Shown one piece after another: positions 54,364 to 63,494 of a stretch of 64,000 bases of DNA. The translations under genes and the position numbers were made by a program. The notes beneath the pieces are model-generated. The model did not search any database. It was not told the origin of the DNA and saw only the letters and a program-made list of their open reading frames with translations. Positions within the stretch are counted from its first letter, which is position 1, and each line of letters starts with the position of its first letter. Source of the DNA: Bacillus sp. T3 (GTDB lineage: Bacteria > Bacillota > Bacilli > Bacillales > Cytobacillaceae); contig NZ_CP137761.1 of NCBI RefSeq assembly GCF_033449965.1, positions 4,402,001 through 4,466,000 on the forward strand, read 5' to 3'.

Positions 54364-55046
54364 CGCTTAATTACTTGTACTGTCGCCAAGGCTTCGTTCA
54401 AATCATCATATACGACATTTCCAACAACAATAACATCGGCATGTTCGGCCATTACCTTTGCCTGTTCGACGGATTTGATACCCCCACCATAAAAAAAGGT
54501 TGCCTTCTCTAAATGGCGTTTCACTTCCTTCACCCAATCAGGATTGCCATAAGTACCACTGTATTCTAAATAAAAAATTGGCATACTAAACATTTTGTCC
54601 GCCATCATTGCATATGCAACAACATCATCTAATTCTAGTGCCGTATTCGCATCTGTAACCTGAGCTGCTTTACAAGCTCCATTTAAAATACAATACCCTT
54701 CAACGAGAATTTCATCCCAATTCATTAGTTCGCCAAATTCCTTCAATGCCTGATGATGAAGTCCTGTAATCCATTTAGTATCCTTGCTATTTAAAACCGA
54801 AGGAATGAAATACAAATCGAACCCTGGCGTTACCGTTTCTATATCCGAGACCTCTAAACAACATGGTACATTATATCGACGAATGCGCACCATTAAATCC
54901 AGCACCTTATCAAGCGTAACCCCATCAGTGCCCCCCACTATAATTGCATCTGTTCCGGATTCACAAACTCTCTCTAGCGCTTCGTCGGTCATTTCTTTAT
55001 CCGGATCAAGTTTAAATACATGGCGCCACTCGCGTACATCGTACAT
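54360..55046 (-). CDS. pcrB: PcrB, heptaprenylglyceryl phosphate synthase
   Basis: 228 residues, TIM-barrel. EWRHVFKLDPDKEMTDEALER at the start and GTDAIIVGGTDGVTLDKVLDL near residue 31 are family-specific. YLEYSGTYGNPDWVKEVKRHL and FFYGGGIKSVEQAKVMAEHAD with the phosphate-binding GG follow, ending VIVGNVVYDDL. It joins a C35 polyprenyl diphosphate to sn-glycerol-1-phosphate, an archaea-like ether lipid step in Bacillales. It precedes pcrA by 94 bases, with the 20-bp palindrome in between. Confidence 0.95.
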   Translation of the reverse strand: MYDVREWRHVFKLDPDKEMTDEALERVCESGTDAIIVGGTDGVTLDKVLDLMVRIRRYNVPCCLEVSDIETVTPGFDLYFIPSVLNSKDTKWITGLHHQALKEFGELMNWDEILVEGYCILNGACKAAQVTDANTALELDDVVAYAMMADKMFSMPIFYLEYSGTYGNPDWVKEVKRHLEKATFFYGGGIKSVEQAKVMAEHADVIVVGNVVYDDLNEALATVQVIKR

Positions 55047-55150
55047 CCTTTAAAGCCCCCATTCTAATTTCCATTTCACCATTATATCATTTGTTCATAT
55101 GTTTTAAAAAACAAAACTGGGAGCAAGTTAAACCGTATACCTTAACCCAT

Positions 55151-55182
55151 AAAAAAACACCAAAGGGACTCCCCTTTGGTAT
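55151..55182 (-). terminator. Terminator after yerC
   Basis: On the minus strand ACCAAAGGGG and CCCTTTGGTG-type arms form a 9-bp stem followed by U7 (A7 at 55151-55157). It separates yerC from pcrB, which then has its own promoter. Confidence 0.85.
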
Positions 55183-55197
55183 TCTTTCATGTCTAAT

Positions 55198-55515
55198 CTA
55201 CTCTTCACTTGTTTCTGTTTCTGGCTCATTCACCCGGTCTAAAGCCATTTCATACGCGTCATTTCCATAGTTCAAGCATCGCTTTACACGAGAAATGGTC
55301 GCTGTACTTGCGCCTGTCTCCGTTTCAATCTTATGATAGGTTTTTCCTTCACGGAGCATACGTGCAACCTCTAGTCGTTGCGCTAATGATTGGATTTCAT
55401 TAACTGTACACAAATCATCAAAGAAACGATAGCATTCTTCCACATCTTCTAGAGCAAGAATTGCCTTAAACAACTGATCAAGCTCTCTACCACGTAATTT
55501 ATCAATTTGCATCAT
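55198..55515 (-). CDS. yerC: YerC, TrpR/YerC-YecD family DNA-binding protein
   Basis: 105 residues. MMQIDKLRGRELDQLFKAILA, then the TrpR-like helix-turn-helix: NEIQSLAQRLEVARMLREGKT and YHKIETETGASTATISRVKRC. The C-terminus is acidic. ATG 55515 lies eight bases after AAAGGAG. A homologue of the TrpR repressor without evidence for tryptophan binding; the Bacillus role is unsettled. Lies 21 bases after yerB. Confidence 0.9.
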   Translation of the reverse strand: MMQIDKLRGRELDQLFKAILALEDVEECYRFFDDLCTVNEIQSLAQRLEVARMLREGKTYHKIETETGASTATISRVKRCLNYGNDAYEMALDRVNEPETETSEE

Positions 55516-55536
55516 TGAGTACTCCTTTAATCATTC

Positions 55537-56583
55537 TCATTCATTTACTTCCATTTGGACTGAACCTGCTAGTCCAGGGCTTGAAGGAACAACATTAATC
55601 CAAGTTTTACCTGGGACAAAGCCAATCACCGTTCCATTTAGTGCAGGAACAATCCTGCCATTCTCACTTTTCCACTCAACTTCCCTTAATAAGCCCTTTT
55701 GTAGCAAATAGGCTCTCCCGCCAGATGTCAAATCGATTTTGCGTCTACCCGCATCATCAATCGTTTGATGGTCAGTCTCGACAATGAAAATATTGTCCAA
55801 AAGGACAGGTTCACCTGAGTCATTATTAACGGTTTGTTCACCAGCTGAAAAACGTTTATATTTACCAGTTGCATCATCATATTCGTAGGTTGCTGAAAAG
55901 GTTGGATTATTATAATAGGACACAGTAACCTTTTTTACCGCTTGGCCTTCTATACTTTTTTGCTCGTCTTTTGTTAGAAACTTCATTGGTTCTGGTGGGT
56001 TTTCCATTGAAAAATTATTCTTTTTTGCACCTTCAAGAATTTTCTCATATGTGATATACGAATTATGTGGCGCCACTCGATCCGATGACCGTTTAAATAG
56101 CGTACCATCATATTGCATCCCATTTAAGTTATCAATGAAGCCAGCATCAAGCATTTCCTTTGCATCAAAGCTATACCCGTGAGCGATAAAAAGACTATCA
56201 TAAGCCTTCGCAAGCCTTATATAATATTCTCTAGCACTGCGAACAGGTCCGATTTTTTCAGGCATCTCACTTTGAAAGATAGCCAGAAACCTCGTTACAT
56301 TGCCTTCAGCCAGGATTTCATAAACAATATCTGCCTGATTTAAACCAGTTTGCGGCCTTGCTTCAGAATGATTATTAACCATTACCGCAATAGACCTGCC
56401 TCCAATATCCTCATTCGTTGCCATACCGGTTAATGGAAAGTGGTTTGAAATTTCAACATTTTCCTTTTGTGCATTTTCAATGTCATTTTTTTTATGCTCT
56501 GTTACAGTTTTCACATTGGTTTGATTACATCCTGTAAGAAGAAGGAAAAGAGCTGCTATCACAGCAAAATATCTCCTTAGCAT
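55537..56583 (-). CDS. yerB: YerB, DUF3048 lipoprotein
   Basis: 348 residues with signal peptide and lipobox (AVIAALFLLLTGCNQTNV). DUF3048 blocks: HFPLTGMATNEDIGGRSIAVM, VNNHSEARPQTGLNQADIVYE, GNVTRFLAIFQSEMPEKIGPV then RSAREYYI. The C-terminal domain has GGRAYLLQKGLLREVEWKSE and GKTWINVVPSS. A secreted membrane-anchored protein of unknown function, in the same place as in B. subtilis. Intact; operon with yerC. Confidence 0.9.
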   Translation of the reverse strand: MLRRYFAVIAALFLLLTGCNQTNVKTVTEHKKNDIENAQKENVEISNHFPLTGMATNEDIGGRSIAVMVNNHSEARPQTGLNQADIVYEILAEGNVTRFLAIFQSEMPEKIGPVRSAREYYIRLAKAYDSLFIAHGYSFDAKEMLDAGFIDNLNGMQYDGTLFKRSSDRVAPHNSYITYEKILEGAKKNNFSMENPPEPMKFLTKDEQKSIEGQAVKKVTVSYYNNPTFSATYEYDDATGKYKRFSAGEQTVNNDSGEPVLLDNIFIVETDHQTIDDAGRRKIDLTSGGRAYLLQKGLLREVEWKSENGRIVPALNGTVIGFVPGKTWINVVPSSPGLAGSVQMEVNE

Positions 56584-56655
56584 CCATTACACCTCAATCC
56601 ACAAAAATGATGCGCACCTTTTATTGGTATTTCTTTGCTTTGCCACTTTTATATT

Positions 56656-58394
56656 TTAACGCATTATCGTTGGAAAGAGTATCATTTTATTCATGACATC
56701 GTACATTCCTTGCTGAGTCACTCTAATGTACGGCAAATGAGTGGCAGATAAAAACAACATTGAGTAGATTGGATCCGCAAATGTATAGCCACATTTCTGT
56801 AAATAGGCAAACAGCTTATTCTCCTCAAGAATCAACTCTTCAACATTTTTATCAGACATGATTCCCATTAGGTGCAGCGGTATTTCTTGAGTGATCTCAC
56901 CATTTTCACAGCACACGATTCCTCCACCTAATTCTTTCATTCGTTTAAAGGCTGTAAACATATCTTGTTTGCTTTTCCCAATTAAGATAATATCACCTGT
57001 ATTAGAAAAGGAACTTACTAAACCAGATAAATGGCTTGCAAATCCTTTTAATAATGTATTAATTCGCCATTTCCCATTCCGATCCACAAGCATAAAGAAG
57101 CACTCATCATGGTCCTTCGATAATTGATCTGGTGAACAATCAATACTAATGGAATACGGCTTCGTAATGACGGAATTCTCCATTTTAATTCCAAACGGCA
57201 TCGAGAATTGCATATCATCCCATGTTAAATCCCAGTCAATGGTTAACGCCTTCATTCCAACCTGATTCCAATCAAAATGCTGAGGGATGACCACTTCTTC
57301 ACCATTCCTCTTTACCCACTTCCCTTTAGCTAAAACGGATACAGGAGTTGGATTTTTTTCATCCTGAAGGAAGTTAATATTGGCAAGCCTTCCAGTCGCA
57401 ATACTTCCATGCACATGGTCGATATTATAGTATCGAGCAACATTAATCGTAGCCATATTATATGCTTCGATAACCGGAACCCCGTGTTCAATCGCGATTG
57501 AAATCATTTGATCAATCATGCCGGTCTCATAAAAGCTTGCTGATGCTCCATCTGTTGTAAAAATAAAGCGGTCATAAAAATCTATTCCCAACTCATGAAT
57601 CTCCGTCAACAGCTTTGGTAAATCCGGACGAATTGAGGAATGCCTCAATGACACCATATAACCTTGCATCAGACGATTATATACATCTTCTCCAGTCATC
57701 GCTTCATGGTCACAGTCTGTTCCCAATAGCATCATCTTTGCCAAAGTCTTTTCAGAAGCACCTGGAAAATGACCTTCAATTTTCTTCCGCATTCTTTTCG
57801 TTTCTTGAATCCAATGCAAGAGTAAGTCATCACCATCAAGCAACTTTGGCCATCCGGTCAGTTCTCCCCCTGTAATACGCAATCCTGTTCTAGCCACCAC
57901 TTAATATTGGCTTGTGAGAATACATGATTTTCATTTAGGATTTCTGTCTGGGCATCAAACCGACACCACCAATACATGGAGGCTGGAAGCTGTTTCATTT
58001 CTTTTAAAAAGGCACATGCGTCCTTCATACTCAAATTAACAGACAGCATTAAATTATCATTGATCAAAGTCGTTGTACCAAATTGGCAAGCATACTGTGC
58101 TAACGAGTGGGGATTATATAATAAGAAAGGATGTGAATGAGGTTCAATGTATCCTGGAACAAGCAATTGGCCTGTGCAATCAATGACCTCGCACTGCCTC
58201 AAGTTTTCAGGTAAATTGGTACCTACATACACAATCCGATCCTTATAGATCCAAATATTTGCTGTAACCCATTTGCGAAATACTTGATTCAAATAGGTTG
58301 CATTTTTCAATAATATAGTCGGTGCGCATTTTCCATCAATAACAGAAACATGCTCACGTAAATGTTTATTTTTCCAACGATACCGCTGTTCCAT
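56656..58394 (-). CDS. yerA: YerA, adenine-deaminase-like amidohydrolase; frameshifted in this assembly
   Basis: 580 residues when joined, exactly the size of B. subtilis YerA. The N-terminal frame from ATG 58394 has GQLLVPGYIEPHSHPFLLYNP, the HxH metal site, then QFGTTTLINDNLML. After 'QDCVLQG' a G is missing in the C5/G5 run at 57866-57870. The next frame goes on GELTGWPKLLDGDDLLLHWIQ, LLGTDCDHEAMTGEDV, SLRHSSIRPDLP and RFIFTTDGAS (metal Asp). Resembles AdeC-type adenine deaminase; substrate not proven. Convergent neighbours are absent; it begins the yerA-yerB-yerC series. Confidence 0.9.
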
Positions 58395-58537
58395 CCCGTT
58401 TCCCTCCCTAAATCATGGGACAATCAATTAACAATGAAAACCCTTTCATTGTTATTATACTAACATATTTCGCAATTCACCGCATTAAAGAATGTGGTAA
58501 TTATTTGTTAAATTTAAACAAAGGATGTGAACATTAA

Positions 58538-58819
58538 ATGAAGGTGACACCGAATATCGGGATTGTCAATGCGCTAATCCGTATGACAATTGGCTTTACC
58601 TTGCTAGCATGGACAACAGCGAAAATGGTCAAACGACCATGGCGAGATTCCTACCTTTTCGTTACCATCCTTTCGGCGATGAAAATTGCGGAAGGAATGG
58701 TTCGTTATTGTCCGATGACTGCCCTTTTTGAAAAGCTTGGAGAAATGGAAGAAAATCATCGCGGCACCCAAGATTTAGCTCAAGAAGATGAGACCTTGTT
58801 CCCTTACAATCCGACCTGA
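58538..58819 (+). CDS. DUF2892 small membrane protein
   Basis: 93 residues from ATG 58538 (MKVTPNIGIVNALIRMTIGF), after AAAGGATGTG. NIGxxNxxIR plus two hydrophobic segments (TIGFTLLAWTTAKMV and SYLFVTILSAMKIAEGMVRY) and CPMTALF define the YgaP-like DUF2892 family. The tail is acidic. Function unknown. It is divergent from yerA and convergent with purD. Confidence 0.85.
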   Translation: MKVTPNIGIVNALIRMTIGFTLLAWTTAKMVKRPWRDSYLFVTILSAMKIAEGMVRYCPMTALFEKLGEMEENHRGTQDLAQEDETLFPYNPT

Positions 58820-58831
58820 TTTTTGCAAAAT

Positions 58832-58873
58832 AAAAAAGGGCTGTCTAACCCAGTATCTAGGTTAGACAGCCCT
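58832..58873 (-). terminator. Terminator of the purine operon
   Basis: AGGGCTGTCTAACC and GGTTAGACAGCCCT are perfect 14-bp arms. The U-tract (A6 at 58832-58837) is on the minus strand, so it ends the pur transcript about 115 bases after the purD stop. Confidence 0.88.
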
Positions 58874-58894
58874 AAGAGATGGAGCGAAAGCAAC

Positions 58895-59008
58895 ATGATG
58901 TATGAATATATCTCACACATGTCATTTGTCATCGCCACATTAATTGGTAGTATCGTTGCTTTGTTTTATGTTTTCGGAAAAAAACCTAACAAAGAGAACT
59001 TGCGATAG
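58895..59008 (+). CDS. Candidate 37-residue membrane protein overlapping the purD 3' end
   Basis: ATG 58895 lies ten bases after GGAG. It encodes MMYEYISHMSFVIATLIGSIV, continuing ALFYVFGKKPNKENLR: one membrane helix with a basic tail. It overlaps the last 23 bases of purD on the opposite strand and lies antisense to the trailer of the pur transcript. The composition is that of a genuine small membrane protein, but the case rests on composition and a modest ribosome site. Confidence 0.4.
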   Translation: MMYEYISHMSFVIATLIGSIVALFYVFGKKPNKENLR

Positions 59009-60257
59009 CTCTTGCTCCGATATCGTTTCGATAAAAAACACCAACACGTGTTAACTTCTCTAATTCTTTATAAACGTTTTGTTGGGCGAGTTTTAAATCT
59101 TTTCCTTTTGCACCTGCAAGGAGGACTCGCCCTCCATTTGTTACAAATCGTCCCTGTTCATCTAATTTCGTTCCTGCATGGAATATATAGACTTCATCAC
59201 TCATGTTATTCAACCCGTCAAGGACAGCTCCCTTTTGATACTCACCAGGATAACCCTCTGCTGCCACAACAACACCAATGACAAAATTGTCATCCCACTC
59301 GAGCTCAGGAGTTTGGCCGTCAAGAAGTGCTAGCAGAACTTCTACTAAATCTGATTTTAGTCTTGGCAGAATAACTTGTGTTTCTGGATCGCCAAAGCGT
59401 GCATTAAATTCAATCACCTTTGGTCCTTTTTCCGTTAAAATCAAGCCGGCATATAGAATTCCGCAAAAGCTTCTTCCTTCTTCAATCATGGCTTGTGCAG
59501 TAGGATGCAAAATCGTTTCAATCGCTATTTGCACTGCATCTTGTCCAATTTGTGGTACAGGAGAATACGCACCCATTCCACCGGTGTTTGGTCCTTGATC
59601 GCCATCGTATGCACGCTTATGATCCTGCGCAATTTCAAGCGGCACAACAATATCGCCATTAACAAAAGCCATTAGTGAAAACTCTTCACCTGCTAAAAAT
59701 TCCTCAACCACAACAGTTGCCGATGCATCTCCAAATTTCTCATCCAATAGCATATCCTTTAAAGCAGCAAGGGCTTCTTCCATTGTCATAGCGACAACAA
59801 CGCCTTTACCGGCTGCTAATCCATCTGCTTTAATGACAATTGGTGCTCCTAGCTTTTCAACATAATTTTTTGCTTCTTCATAATCGCTGAACACCGCGTA
59901 TTCTGCAGTAGGAATGCTATATTTATGCATTAAATCCTTCGCAAACGATTTACTTCCTTCAATCAATGCTGCAACTTGTCTAGGTCCAAAAACCTTTAGA
60001 CCTGCCTCTTGAAATTTATCAACGATCCCCTCAAGTAGCGGAATTTCAGGTCCAACAAAGGTTAAACCTACTTCATTCTCCTGCGCAAATTTCACAAGGG
60101 CATCTTGATTGCTCTCATCAATTGCCACAAGCTCTGCTACGTCCGTCATCCCATCATTACCTGGAGCGACAAACACCTTTTCCACCTTAGAGCTTTCTTT
60201 CATTTTTCGACAAATTGCATGCTCTCTGCCACCACGGCCGATGACTAAAACGTTCAT
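58986..60257 (-). CDS. purD: PurD, phosphoribosylamine-glycine ligase
   Basis: 423 residues, intact. MNVLVIGRGGREHAICRKMKE start, then VFVAPGNDGM, FVGPEIPLLEGIVDKFQ, the ATP-grasp core (GAPIVIKADGLAAGKGVVVA) and QGPNTGGMGAYSPVPQI. ARFGDPETQVILPRLKSDLVE is near residue 290. Second step of purine synthesis, forming GAR. Last gene of the pur operon, 15 bases after purH. Confidence 0.97.
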   Translation of the reverse strand: MNVLVIGRGGREHAICRKMKESSKVEKVFVAPGNDGMTDVAELVAIDESNQDALVKFAQENEVGLTFVGPEIPLLEGIVDKFQEAGLKVFGPRQVAALIEGSKSFAKDLMHKYSIPTAEYAVFSDYEEAKNYVEKLGAPIVIKADGLAAGKGVVVAMTMEEALAALKDMLLDEKFGDASATVVVEEFLAGEEFSLMAFVNGDIVVPLEIAQDHKRAYDGDQGPNTGGMGAYSPVPQIGQDAVQIAIETILHPTAQAMIEEGRSFCGILYAGLILTEKGPKVIEFNARFGDPETQVILPRLKSDLVEVLLALLDGQTPELEWDDNFVIGVVVAAEGYPGEYQKGAVLDGLNNMSDEVYIFHAGTKLDEQGRFVTNGGRVLLAGAKGKDLKLAQQNVYKELEKLTRVGVFYRNDIGARAIASSLC

Positions 60258-60272
60258 TCGTTCTGCCCCCTC

Positions 60273-61811
60273 TTAATGTTTAAAATGACGGACGCCAGTA
60301 AATACCATGGCAATTCCATATTCGTCTGCCTTTTTAATCGAATCCTGATCACGAATCGAACCACCCGTTTGAATGATCGCTGTAATACCTGCTTGTGCAG
60401 CCGCTTCGACGGTATCGTCCATTGGGAAGAAAGCATCGGAAGCAAGACCTGCTCCTTTTGCAGCTTCTCCTGCTTGCTCAAGTGCAATTTTTGCAGAACC
60501 GACACGATTCATTTGTCCGGCACCAATTCCAAGAGTTTGTTCTTTATTTGCCACCACAATCGCATTGGACTTCACATGCTTGACAACCTTCCAGCCAAGC
60601 TTTAATGCTTCCCACTCTTCTTCAGTAGGCTGTCTTTTTGTTGGAACCGTGATATTGGCATCATCAAGCGAGTAGCGGTCTTGATCTTGAACAAGCAATC
60701 CGCCCTCAACTGAAGTCAACACGCGCTCAGGCTTTTGTTTTTCCCCAAACGGAATCGTTAACAAACGAAGATTTTTCTTTCCTGTTAACACTTCAATTGC
60801 TTCAGCAGAGAATGATGGAGCAATAATAATTTCTAAGAAGATTTCATAAAGCTTTTCTGCGGTTGCACGGTCTACTTCTCGATTTAATGCAACAATACCG
60901 CCAAAAATCGAAACAGGATCTGCTTCATAGGCTTTGGAATACGCATCAAAAACGTTTTCGCCAGTACCGACACCACAAGGGTTCATATGCTTCACAGCTA
61001 CTGCAGCAGGCTCTGTAAATTCCTTAACAATTTGAAGTGCGGCATTCGCATCGTTAATGTTGTTATAGGATAATTCTTTACCGTGTACTTGTTCTGCATT
61101 TGCAATCGAAAATTTCGAACCAAGTGGCTTACGATAGAAAGCTGCCTCCTGATGCGGATTTTCACCGTAGCGAAGTGATTGCTTTAATTCAAATGTGACC
61201 GTTAAGTTCTCAGGATTTTCTTCACCGGATAATTCCGTCATATATTCTGCAATCATTGCATCATATGCTGCAGTATGACGGAATACCTTTGCCGCAAGTT
61301 TACGGCGTGTAGCTTGTTGAACCTGACCAGATAAATTAAGCTCCGTCAATACTCGAGGATAATCCTCAGGATCGACGACAACTGTTACATACTGATGGTT
61401 TTTCGCAGATGCGCGAAGCATCGTCGGACCACCGATATCAATATTTTCGATTGCATCATCCACTGTTACATCTGGTTTTGCAATCGTTTGTTGGAATGGA
61501 TAAAGATTAACAATTACTAGTTCAATTGGATTGATTCCATGCTCTTCTAATTGTTGCTGATGCTCAGCAGAATCAAATTTTGCTAATAAACCACCATGAA
61601 TGAGTGGGTTTAATGTTTTGACACGTCCTTCTAAAATCTCTGGAAAGCCAGTTACATCGCTAACTCCAATTACAGGTATACCTGCTTCCTGAAGTGCCTT
61701 TTTCGTACCGCCAGTAGAAATAAGCTCATAGCCTAATTCGCTTAACCCTTTAGCAAATTCAGCAATTCCTTGTTTATCAGAAACGCTAATAAGCGCTCGT
61801 TTTTTAGACAT
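60273..61811 (-). CDS. purH: PurH, AICAR transformylase / IMP cyclohydrolase
   Basis: 512 residues, intact. ATG 61811 (MSKKRALISVSDKQGIAEFAK) follows AAGGAGGAAG; the frame upstream adds two codons without need. The IMP cyclohydrolase domain has LISTGGTKKALQEAGIPV and GRVKTLNPLIHGGLLAK. The transformylase domain has RYGENPHQEAAFYRKPLG, VAVKHMNPCGVGTGENVFDAY (Lys-His) and SDAFFPMDDTVEAAAQAGI. Last two steps to IMP. It overlaps the purN end by eight bases. Confidence 0.97.
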   Translation of the reverse strand: MSKKRALISVSDKQGIAEFAKGLSELGYELISTGGTKKALQEAGIPVIGVSDVTGFPEILEGRVKTLNPLIHGGLLAKFDSAEHQQQLEEHGINPIELVIVNLYPFQQTIAKPDVTVDDAIENIDIGGPTMLRASAKNHQYVTVVVDPEDYPRVLTELNLSGQVQQATRRKLAAKVFRHTAAYDAMIAEYMTELSGEENPENLTVTFELKQSLRYGENPHQEAAFYRKPLGSKFSIANAEQVHGKELSYNNINDANAALQIVKEFTEPAAVAVKHMNPCGVGTGENVFDAYSKAYEADPVSIFGGIVALNREVDRATAEKLYEIFLEIIIAPSFSAEAIEVLTGKKNLRLLTIPFGEKQKPERVLTSVEGGLLVQDQDRYSLDDANITVPTKRQPTEEEWEALKLGWKVVKHVKSNAIVVANKEQTLGIGAGQMNRVGSAKIALEQAGEAAKGAGLASDAFFPMDDTVEAAAQAGITAIIQTGGSIRDQDSIKKADEYGIAMVFTGVRHFKH

Positions 61812-62391
61812 TTTCAACTTCCTCCTTAAACTTCGATACTAGCATTTGTAAAACCGCTGGATAAAGTTGATGTTCAACTTTATGTATTTTTTCCTGTAAT
61901 GTTTCAATCGTTTCGTTTGCTGCAATTTCAACTGTTTCTTGCGCAATAATTGGACCTGAATCCATACCCGCATCAACATAATGCACCGTTACTCCACTGA
62001 CCTCAACCTTCGCAGCTAACGCCTGACCCATCGCATCCTTGCCTGGAAAAGCAGGCAACAACGATGGGTGAATATTGACAATTCGGCCCTCATAGTCAGT
62101 TAATAAGTTTGGTCCTATTAACCTCATATACCCCGCTAAAACGACCAAATCAATGTTATACTCATGTAATTTTGCTAATATTTCCAATTCATATGCCTGT
62201 TTATCCGCATAATCCTTTGCCCGAAACTCAAAAAAGTCAATTCCTGCCGCTTTGGCCCGTTCAACAGCATAGGCACCCGGTTTATCGCAAACGAGAAGCT
62301 TGATTGTTGCATCCAGCTTCTGTTCAGAAACTGCATCAATAATCGCTTGAAAATTGCTCCCGTTTCCGGATGCAAAGACGGCGATGTTCTT
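61804..62391 (-). CDS. purN: PurN, GAR transformylase
   Basis: 195 residues from ATG 62391 (MKNIAVFASGNGSNFQAIIDA), after AGGGGGATAT. Motifs: SGNGSNFQAI, LAGYMRLIGPNLL, RIVNIHPSLLPAFPGKDAMGQ (catalytic Asn-His) and GVTVHYVDAGMDSGPIIAQ (Asp). It uses 10-formyl-THF to make FGAR. Intact, 13 bases after purM. Confidence 0.96.
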   Translation of the reverse strand, partial: KNIAVFASGNGSNFQAIIDAVSEQKLDATIKLLVCDKPGAYAVERAKAAGIDFFEFRAKDYADKQAYELEILAKLHEYNIDLVVLAGYMRLIGPNLLTDYEGRIVNIHPSLLPAFPGKDAMGQALAAKVEVSGVTVHYVDAGMDSGPIIAQETVEIAANETIETLQEKIHKVEHQLYPAVLQMLVSKFKEEVENV

Positions 62392-62404
62392 CATCCATAT
62401 CCCC

Positions 62405-63431
62405 CTAAACAATCGTAATTCCTTCGTTTTCCGTTACAACACCAATGATTGAGGCTGTTTCGCCAAGCTCATTAAAATGGCTTACAAGCTCACTAGCCTG
62501 GTCTTTTTCGACAATGACAACCATTCCAATTCCCATATTAAAAATATTAAACATTTCCTCATGCTTTACTTCTCCAAGCTTTTCAAGCAATGAGAACACA
62601 GCAGGAATATTCCAGCTGCCCGCTTTAACCTCTGCTCCTAGGCCAGTTGGGAAAATTCTCGGAATGTTTTCATGGAATCCGCCACCAGGTAATGTGCGCC
62701 ATTCCTTTAATCGGGAACTTCTTCAACGCGGATAGAATGGATTTTACATAGATTCTGGTTGGCTTTAATAGTTCTTCACCCAATGTGCAGCCAAGCTCTT
62801 CAATATACTCATCCAATCCTAGCTTTGCTTTTTCAAAAAATACTTTTCTGACGAGCGAGAAACCATTGCTATGAACACCACTTGACGCTAATCCTACTAG
62901 CACATCGCCCGCCTTAATTGATTGACCGGTGATCAAGCTTGACTTCTCACATGCCCCAACCGCAAAGCCTGCAATATCATATTCCTCTTCATCATACATC
63001 CCTGGCATTTCTGCTGTTTCCCCGCCAATAAGCGCACATCCGGCCTGCTCACAGCCGTCTGCTACACCCTTTACAATCATTTCAATTTTGGCTGGGTCTG
63101 CTTGACCACAGCCGATGTAATCAAGAAAATAAAGTGGCTCTGCACCTTGAACAACGATATCATTGACGCACATCGCAACTGCATCAATTCCAATTGTATC
63201 GTGGCGGTCTGCCATAAAGGCCAGCATAAGCTTTGTTCCGACTCCATCCGTCCCTGAAACCAACACTGGCTCCTTAAGGTTTAATGCTGACAAATCAAAC
63301 ATCGCTCCAAAGCCGCCAAGACCGCCCATTACCCCTAATCTTGCAGTCTTTGCAACGTGACGCTTCATTCTTTCAACCGCTTGATATCCCGCTTCGATAT
63401 TGACACCGGCTTCTTTATAAGCATTCGCCAT
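62405..63431 (-). CDS. purM: PurM, AIR synthetase; frameshifted in this assembly
   Basis: ATG 63431 (MANAYKEAGVNIEAGYQAVER) follows AAAGGAGATTTAG. VLVSGTDGVGTKLMLAFMADR, DTIGIDAVAMCVNDIVVQGAE then PLYFLDY, and CALIGGETAEMPGMYDEEEYD are the PurM/SelD-fold blocks. At 62683-62690 an extra base breaks the frame inside the 'HITGGGFHENIPRIFP' motif, which is restored in the next frame and runs to TAG 62405 (TENEGITIV). About 342 residues. Closes the imidazole ring of AIR. A perfect hairpin lies between purF and purM. Confidence 0.95.
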
Positions 63432-63464
63432 TTCTAAATCTCCTTTAATCGCTTTTTTATTAAG

Positions 63465-63494
63465 AAAAGCAGCATAAGTTCTTATGCTGCTTAT
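63465..63494 (-). promoter_or_regulatory. Perfect hairpin in the purF-purM junction
   Basis: AAGCAGCATAAG (63467-63478) and CTTATGCTGCTT (63481-63492) are perfect 12-bp arms with almost no spacer. On the minus strand TTTTCTT follows. It spans the purF stop codon. It may be a partial terminator, an RNA stabiliser or processing site inside the pur operon. Confidence 0.55.
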
